64,000 nucleotides of DNA from Diploscapter coronatus (lineage: Eukaryota; Nematoda; Chromadorea; Rhabditida; Rhabditidae): NCBI GenBank assembly GCA_964036155.1, contig OZ038423.1, positions 80,863,249 to 80,927,248 on the forward strand, in the 5' to 3' direction. This document shows positions 58,735-64,000 of the stretch, piece after piece (the stretch's first letter is position 1; each line of letters opens with the position of its first letter). Below the pieces are notes generated by a model. That model made no database searches. It had not been told where the DNA came from and saw only the letters and a program-made list of their open reading frames with translations. The position numbers were made by a program, and so were the translations under genes.

Positions 58735-61700
58735 CTAATCTCCAGAATTTTCCTTAGCTTTCCATTCAAATAGCGGGCGTTTCTGTTTCGCTTCATCCCA
58801 AGATAGCCGATTTTTGACAAAATTCTCAACTAAGGCCCCGAGCTCGGAAATCTGAAACTATTCTTTTTCGGCCTCTTGTATTCCACACCCACACCCACTT
58901 GTTCTTTTCCCCTATTCTCTTCTCAAAGTGGGTGTAGAATACAAAAGGCCTTCTTTCTCATTTGTTTACAAAATGACTATTATAAAATAAAAATCTTGAA
59001 ACGTCAAACAATTTTTCAACATCCATAATTATCTCTAGCTGTTTATGCTTTGCATGCCAGATATACTAAAGAATAACTTATCACTCTAAGCCTTAAAAAA
59101 TTTATAAACATAATTTAAAAAGTCTACCTGAATCCGAATTTGTTCCGCAGTTTCTGCGTGTCTGTAATCAAATTTATAGACTTTCTAAACTTAGAATTAA
59201 GTTTCGCCTCAGAGTTAACTTTGATATCAAATAAAGCCCAACTTTAGATCTAAGCTAAGTCTCAACGATAAGTTTAAGTGTAAAGATAAACGCATACCGT
59301 GAAACCTCTAATAGAAGTCAGGGGCTTCTAATTTCAGCTCCAATTTTCGAAAAATTTTAAATTTTCAAACCGCAATATAACTTTTCATCTGGTGATGGTT
59401 AAAACTTAGAGCCGAAAGTAAATATGACCGAAATACTCTAAAGAATACATTTAAAAAACTTTCCAAGATGATCTGAGTTTGGTATGGGCAGTTCTGACAT
59501 TTTGGGGAGTGGACTTCTATTGGAGGGGCCTCAATTCGAGGTTTTGCGGTAAATCTAGTACCTGAGAGTAACGGTGTGAGGCTTCTGCTCGGATTCGAAG
59601 TCGATCGTCACGCCAAACGGAATGCCGATCTCGTCCGTTCTCGCATATCGTTTCCCCAGAGAGGTCGAGGTCTCGTCCTGAAAAATAGTCTCTTTTTCGT
59701 TCAAAATATAGGTTTCAAAATGAACGAATATAGAAAAGATTTAGCTATGAGTAATTTTAGTTTCTAATTACTTTTGATAAGTTTCAAATAAATGATAGAA
59801 CATGAATTTATCCAATAAGTTCCAAAGAATTGGATAACGTTTTCAGAATTTTTGAGGTAGTTTCTCTTCATTCATTGTTCTAGTTTAAAATAAAATATTA
59901 AAAATAGACGAAAAGATCTCACCACTTTATAGCTGATTTCGTATTTTTTCAATTCTTCCTCGACCAGACCGACTATGGACTCAAAAATGGGATTTTTAGT
60001 GATCGTCAAAACCGAGCACTTGATCGGTGCGATAAGGGGCGGCAGGGCGAGGAACTGAAAAAAAAAACAAAATATTGTGTTCGAATTTAAAAATTAGCAT
60101 ATATTTTCTTCCCATACGACTTCTTATCAACGACTAAAAATTAGAAGACAAATTTAATTTTAACAAAACTCACACATCTCGACTCATCGCCTTCCCTCTC
60201 TCTAAAAGCGTGCTCCAAAACGGCGTTCATAATTCGACCGATACCGTAGGACGGTTCGATCACAGAGGGCTCGATTTCTTCGACATGCACCTGAAAAATC
60301 CATTTAAAATTAAATAAATTATTTGTCTAACTTGTTTAGAATGATTCTTTAAGTTTATTTTTGTTTGTATTTTTATTTTCTTACCGTCTTGCTGTACTTC
60401 TCGGTGATTATCATTGTGTCTGTCAAAGGGAGCATTTCATCGTTGATTTTCAGGTTGTAGAGCCTAAAACGAAAAATATGAAAATAAAAATAAAGAAGCA
60501 ATGTCGTACTTATTGGCAGCCAATTCAGTTTCGACTTCGATCAATTGTTCTGGGGTCAATTTCCTCAGAGCATCTTGAATCTAGAAATAGCAAAAGCTGA
60601 ATAAGTTTCAACATCTTTCATAGAAACAATACTTAAAATATTATTTCATTAGAATGATTTTATTTTAAGAAAATATAATAATTTGAAGAAAAATACCTTT
60701 TTGGCATGCTCCTTGAATTGCGATCCAATAATTGCCATATTTGGTTTGGCTTCTATCATTTCGACGCTTTTCGGAGTGGGTAGAAGTTTTTCGGCGGTCA
60801 ACTGAAAAAAAAAATGATGAAAATGAAAAAAAACAACAACACAAGAAATATATGTATAAAAATGAGACCTTGACACCAGTAGCCTTGTAGTGTTGTCTCA
60901 AATCGTAGCAGGCCCTGTCCGCATTACCCACACATTCAACCCAGCCGTAACTCGTCAAGATTTCCGCGTCCCAACAGTCCTGAATTGTGCTAATTCTCGA
61001 ATGCTTGAAATGCCGAACGAAGGAATACAAAAGGTTTCAAATATCATACGGACATTTGAAGCATATCAAACTTTCTCTCAATCGGAAAAATCAATTTGGT
61101 GAAGTGTTGCTTTATGGAATTCGAGAAAACATGTTTCAGGTAATTCCAAATAGAATGCATTTAGTTGACCGTACCGCATGAGAATTTATTCAAAACGAAA
61201 GAAACATAAGAAAAAACCCGATACCTGAGCATAGTGAGCCATTTCGTTGGACAGATGCTGCCTGAACAGATTTCTCAAAACTCGACCCGCCAAAACCCAC
61301 GCAAATTGACCCGCAGAAAAATAGCGTATCGTTCCAAGTGAGCAAAAAGACGAGATGCTCTCTTCTTCTCAATACGACACACTATTTTGTTCTGCGGGTG
61401 TCGATTTGTGGGTCGAATTTTGCGAAGTCTATGCCTGAAGCGAAGTCGCCGCGGATCGACGCCCACTTTGACGAGAAACTGCTGGCATCTCACCAAATAA
61501 TATGCCAACGCTTCGTTGTTCACCACGCCCTAAAATATGATATTTTACAAAATGAGAATAATGATTTGAAGTAAAGCTCATCAAATTTTAAGGAAGTTTT
61601 CACTCGAAAAGTTTGATTCCTTATTTTATAAATACATTTTTTTGCTCAAAAAATTATCAAGACATTCTAAGAAGCTAAAAAAGTGTTGCTAAAGATGAGA

Positions 61701-64000
61701 AACGAATGAACTCTTTCCACAAATCCGACTTAGGGGGCTCTTTCGTCAGACGAAAATAAACTATAGGAAGGGTAGGTCGCAAGGGGCTTCTGACGATCTC
61801 GTCCTCCCTGAGTCGGCCAAAAGTCCAATTTATTTTTACCAAAAACATAAATCCGACTTCTACCCACCTGAGCCACGGCGTCACCGATCCTCCACTCGCT
61901 TGCGGGTTGGCCATTCGATTGGCTCAAGGCGGGGAAGAGAATCAGTGGATATCGGGCGATTTTCTTGAACTTGGGATGCGACTTGTCCTTCGGATCGACA
62001 AAGTACTCGATCTCGCACATCGTGAATTCCCTCAAATTTGACTCTTTTGGAAATTTTCGATTTTTAAAGATACATTTCAAGAAAGATCATAAAAATTGTG
62101 AGGTTTTTCTTATAAAGATGAGCTTGCGTGCTACTAGTGGTATTTCATCAAGTTTTAGTCCGCTTCCGATAGAAATAAAACATTTGTAACTTTTTGGGAA
62201 GTAATATACCGCTTAGAGCTTCTCGAAGATAAGAAAAATAATAGGGAAAATCTTACCGAACCCGAATCAGACCCTGCCTCGGGGAAATCTCGTTTCTGAA
62301 GCCGAGACCGATTTGCGCCGCGGCGAAGGGCAACTTGCTCTGAGTTCCTCTTTTACTATTAATGAAAAATGGGGCAAAATGTTGACTCTATGTGAAATAA
62401 TCAAATAAATGCCATAGAGATAAGGTTCATTATATGTTGACAAAAATGTCGTAATTACCACAATTCCAGATATAGAAAAGTTTACCTGATTGAACTCAAG
62501 CAGTCTTTTGAAGTTGACGAAAATACCCTGTGCGGTTTCGGGCCGCAAAAATGCCTTTTCCTCCCCATTGGGGCCGATTTGCGTGGGGAACATCAGGTTG
62601 AAAGCCACTGGCTCAGACACGTCGTTACCATTTATGGGTGATTTGAACTGGTACTTGGTGATCACCTGAAAATTTTAAAATAGCTATTTTTTTAAGAAAA
62701 TTTAAAACCTGACGTTGCAATGTTATCGAATCGCATGAAGCGAGAGTGAATATTTTCGAAAGACGAAAAGAAGGCATGCTCTTTTTCTCTCACGATAAAG
62801 TACAGTCTCATTGCATGCGGTTTGAAAACGTTGCAACGTCTGCTTAAAGCATGCTGATTTTTCAAGCTCATTTAGAAAATAAGGGATTTTTTTAAAAATT
62901 GCAAACTTTTGGATACATGCTAAAAATATTTTTAAAAATGATAAGCGAAAAAGGATATTTTTTCGAAAAATTAGAAAAAAATTACCTCTTTCATATCTTT
63001 ATCGTCGAAACCCTCCAATCTCGCCAACACTTCTTGCAGCTCACTCTTCAAGTCAGCGCTAGTTTTCTTGTCCTGAAAGCAGACGTTGAGATGTTTTACA
63101 TCGCCAGATTTTTGATTTTTTTTTTGAATAAAAGAAAATTTGAAAAAAAGATTTTAAAAAAAAAATTTTTTTACCGCGAGCAGCTTCTCAATAGAGTTTT
63201 TGATGAGGTGGTCGGCCCGGAAGCAGTCGCCAGTTTTCACGTCTTTCACCATCCAATCAGAAAATCGCTCCAAGTGCCCGGAGGCTCTGAAAATATTTCA
63301 ATTTGTAAAAAAAAATTACAGAAAAACTCATTTACTCCACGAAAATGACATTTTCGTTGAGAATAGCGTCTTCTCCAAAGTCGCTCGCGGAACAAAAGTG
63401 TATCTTTTCGTGAGAGGAAAAGAAGACATGCTCTTTTCCTCTCTCGATATGACAGATTATTTTTCCGCAGATCGAGTTTGAAGAAGTCTGCTTCTAATAA
63501 ACATCTGCTTTTTCTTGCAAAATAAAAATAAAAAAATTACTTTAAGACGGGCTCGGGAGTCAAACAAGAGCAATCGACTTCCAGCATTTGGTCCTCGAGA
63601 ATAAAATGCTTGCGCCATTCCTTAAAATGGCAAACTTATAATAAATAAATAGTCAATTTGACAAGTCTCAAGAGGGCTCCTGTAAAATTTAGCATTTTTG
63701 GAAGCAATTTACCCTTAGGAATCGCATTTGCAATCTCCAAAAATGATCTGATACGTTTGTTTTGAAGAATCTTAAATGGTTAAAAAATTGAATAACACTA
63801 CGCAGGGTTTCAAAAACATAATTTAAAAACCAATGTAGTTAGTGCGAAACGTATTTATACCTGCACCAAATTAGCTTTTAGAGCTGCTCCCATCGGGCCG
63901 AAATCGTACAGGCCGGTTTGCGGACCGTAAATCGCGAAACTCGGCTCGAAAAAGAACCGTCGCTTTAGAAGATCGTCCAGTTTTGCTCGGTCAAAGGAAG
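58735..64000 (-). CDS. GARS1: Glycyl-tRNA synthetase (class II; 5' end off right edge)
   Basis: Charges tRNA-Gly. The first exon in view (to 64000) encodes [20 protein letters not shown] and [19 protein letters not shown]. Then [20 protein letters not shown] (63560), [20 protein letters not shown] (63270), [19 protein letters not shown] and [20 protein letters not shown] (62500-62650), motif 2 [19 protein letters not shown] (about 62260-62300 and 62030), [37 protein letters not shown] (61500), [20 protein letters not shown] (60950), motif 3 [18 protein letters not shown] (60230), and the anticodon-binding domain with [19 protein letters not shown] (59620). Stops at 58735 after [13 protein letters not shown]. 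Matches animal and yeast cytosolic/mitochondrial GlyRS throughout. The N-terminal region (a WHEP domain in many animals) lies outside. Several introns carry foldbacks. Confidence 0.96.
58868..58952. repeat. Intronic foldback element (family C)
   Basis: GGCCTCTTGTATTCCACACC pairs with GGGTGTAGAATACAAAAGGC. It lies in the last GARS1 intron. Confidence 0.9.
61310..61440. repeat. Intronic foldback element (family H)
   Basis: TTGACCCGCAGAAAAATAGC pairs with ACTATTTTGTTCTGCGGGTG. It lies in a GARS1 intron. Confidence 0.85.
61725..61848. repeat. Intronic foldback element (family D)
   Basis: GACTTAGGGGGCTCTTTCGT pairs imperfectly with CGTCCTCCCTGAGTCGGCC. Shares GGTAGGTCGCAAG with other family members. 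Confidence 0.7.
62708..62850. repeat. Intronic foldback element
   Basis: CTGACGTTGCAATG and CATTGCATGCGG/CGTTGCAACGTCTG form the arms. CGTTGCAACGTCTG recurs alone at 2681-2694 in a LARS1 intron. Confidence 0.65.
63386..63490. repeat. Intronic foldback element (family H-like)
   Basis: CGCGGAACAAAAGTGTATC opposes GATTATTTTTCCGCAG. GAGAGGAAAAGAAGACATGC opposes GCTCTTTTCCTCTCTC. GARS1 intron. Ends GAAGTCTGC like the copy near 24220. Confidence 0.65.

Overview
The window looks like a gene-dense invertebrate nuclear chromosome, most likely from a nematode. AT-rich spacers separate intron-rich genes, and most introns are only about 40-57 nt. Acceptors are mostly TTTTCAG or TTTTAG, and several start codons lie 3-7 nt behind a strong acceptor, as expected for spliced-leader trans-splicing. 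Gene models were built by hand from reading-frame phase, splice sites and remembered family sequence. No search was run.

Layout, left to right: LARS1 (leucyl-tRNA synthetase, minus strand, 3' part off the left edge); TMEM165/GDT1 (plus); RSKR/SgK494-type AGC kinase (plus); PFAS (plus, 31 exons, 13577-26648), with a complete leucine-rich-repeat receptor gene on the same strand inside its 5.8 kb intron 16; a galectin-like membrane protein (minus, tail to tail with PFAS); an IL-17-type cystine-knot cytokine behind a long Q/N-rich pro-region and a furin-like site (plus); an SLC44 choline-transporter-like protein with two alternative N-termini (minus); a secreted tandem EndoU protein (minus); an alpha-1,3-fucosyltransferase (minus); IFT81 (minus); GARS1 (glycyl-tRNA synthetase, minus, 5' end off the right edge). 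No tRNA, rRNA or CRISPR array was recognised.

The genes are mostly housekeeping functions (two aminoacyl-tRNA synthetases, purine synthesis, Golgi Mn/Ca homeostasis, choline transport, intraflagellar transport) plus secreted or surface proteins (LRR receptor, galectin-like, IL-17-like, EndoU, fucosyltransferase). GARS1-IFT81 and RSKR-PFAS are same-strand pairs close enough to be candidate operons.

The strongest unexplained pattern is a dense population of 70-220 bp foldback (inverted-repeat) elements, about 40 in 64 kb. Nearly all sit in introns. They fall into roughly ten arm families, yet many share an internal AAATAGT-like core. In PFAS the foldbacks account for the bimodal intron size: 20 introns of 57 nt or less have none, and all 8 introns of 181-465 nt carry at least one. 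Other notable points are the LRR gene nested behind a GC donor, several GC-AG introns, the Q/N-rich IL-17 precursor, an EndoU whose first domain has lost its catalytic histidines, and an apparent one-base frameshift in TMEM165.
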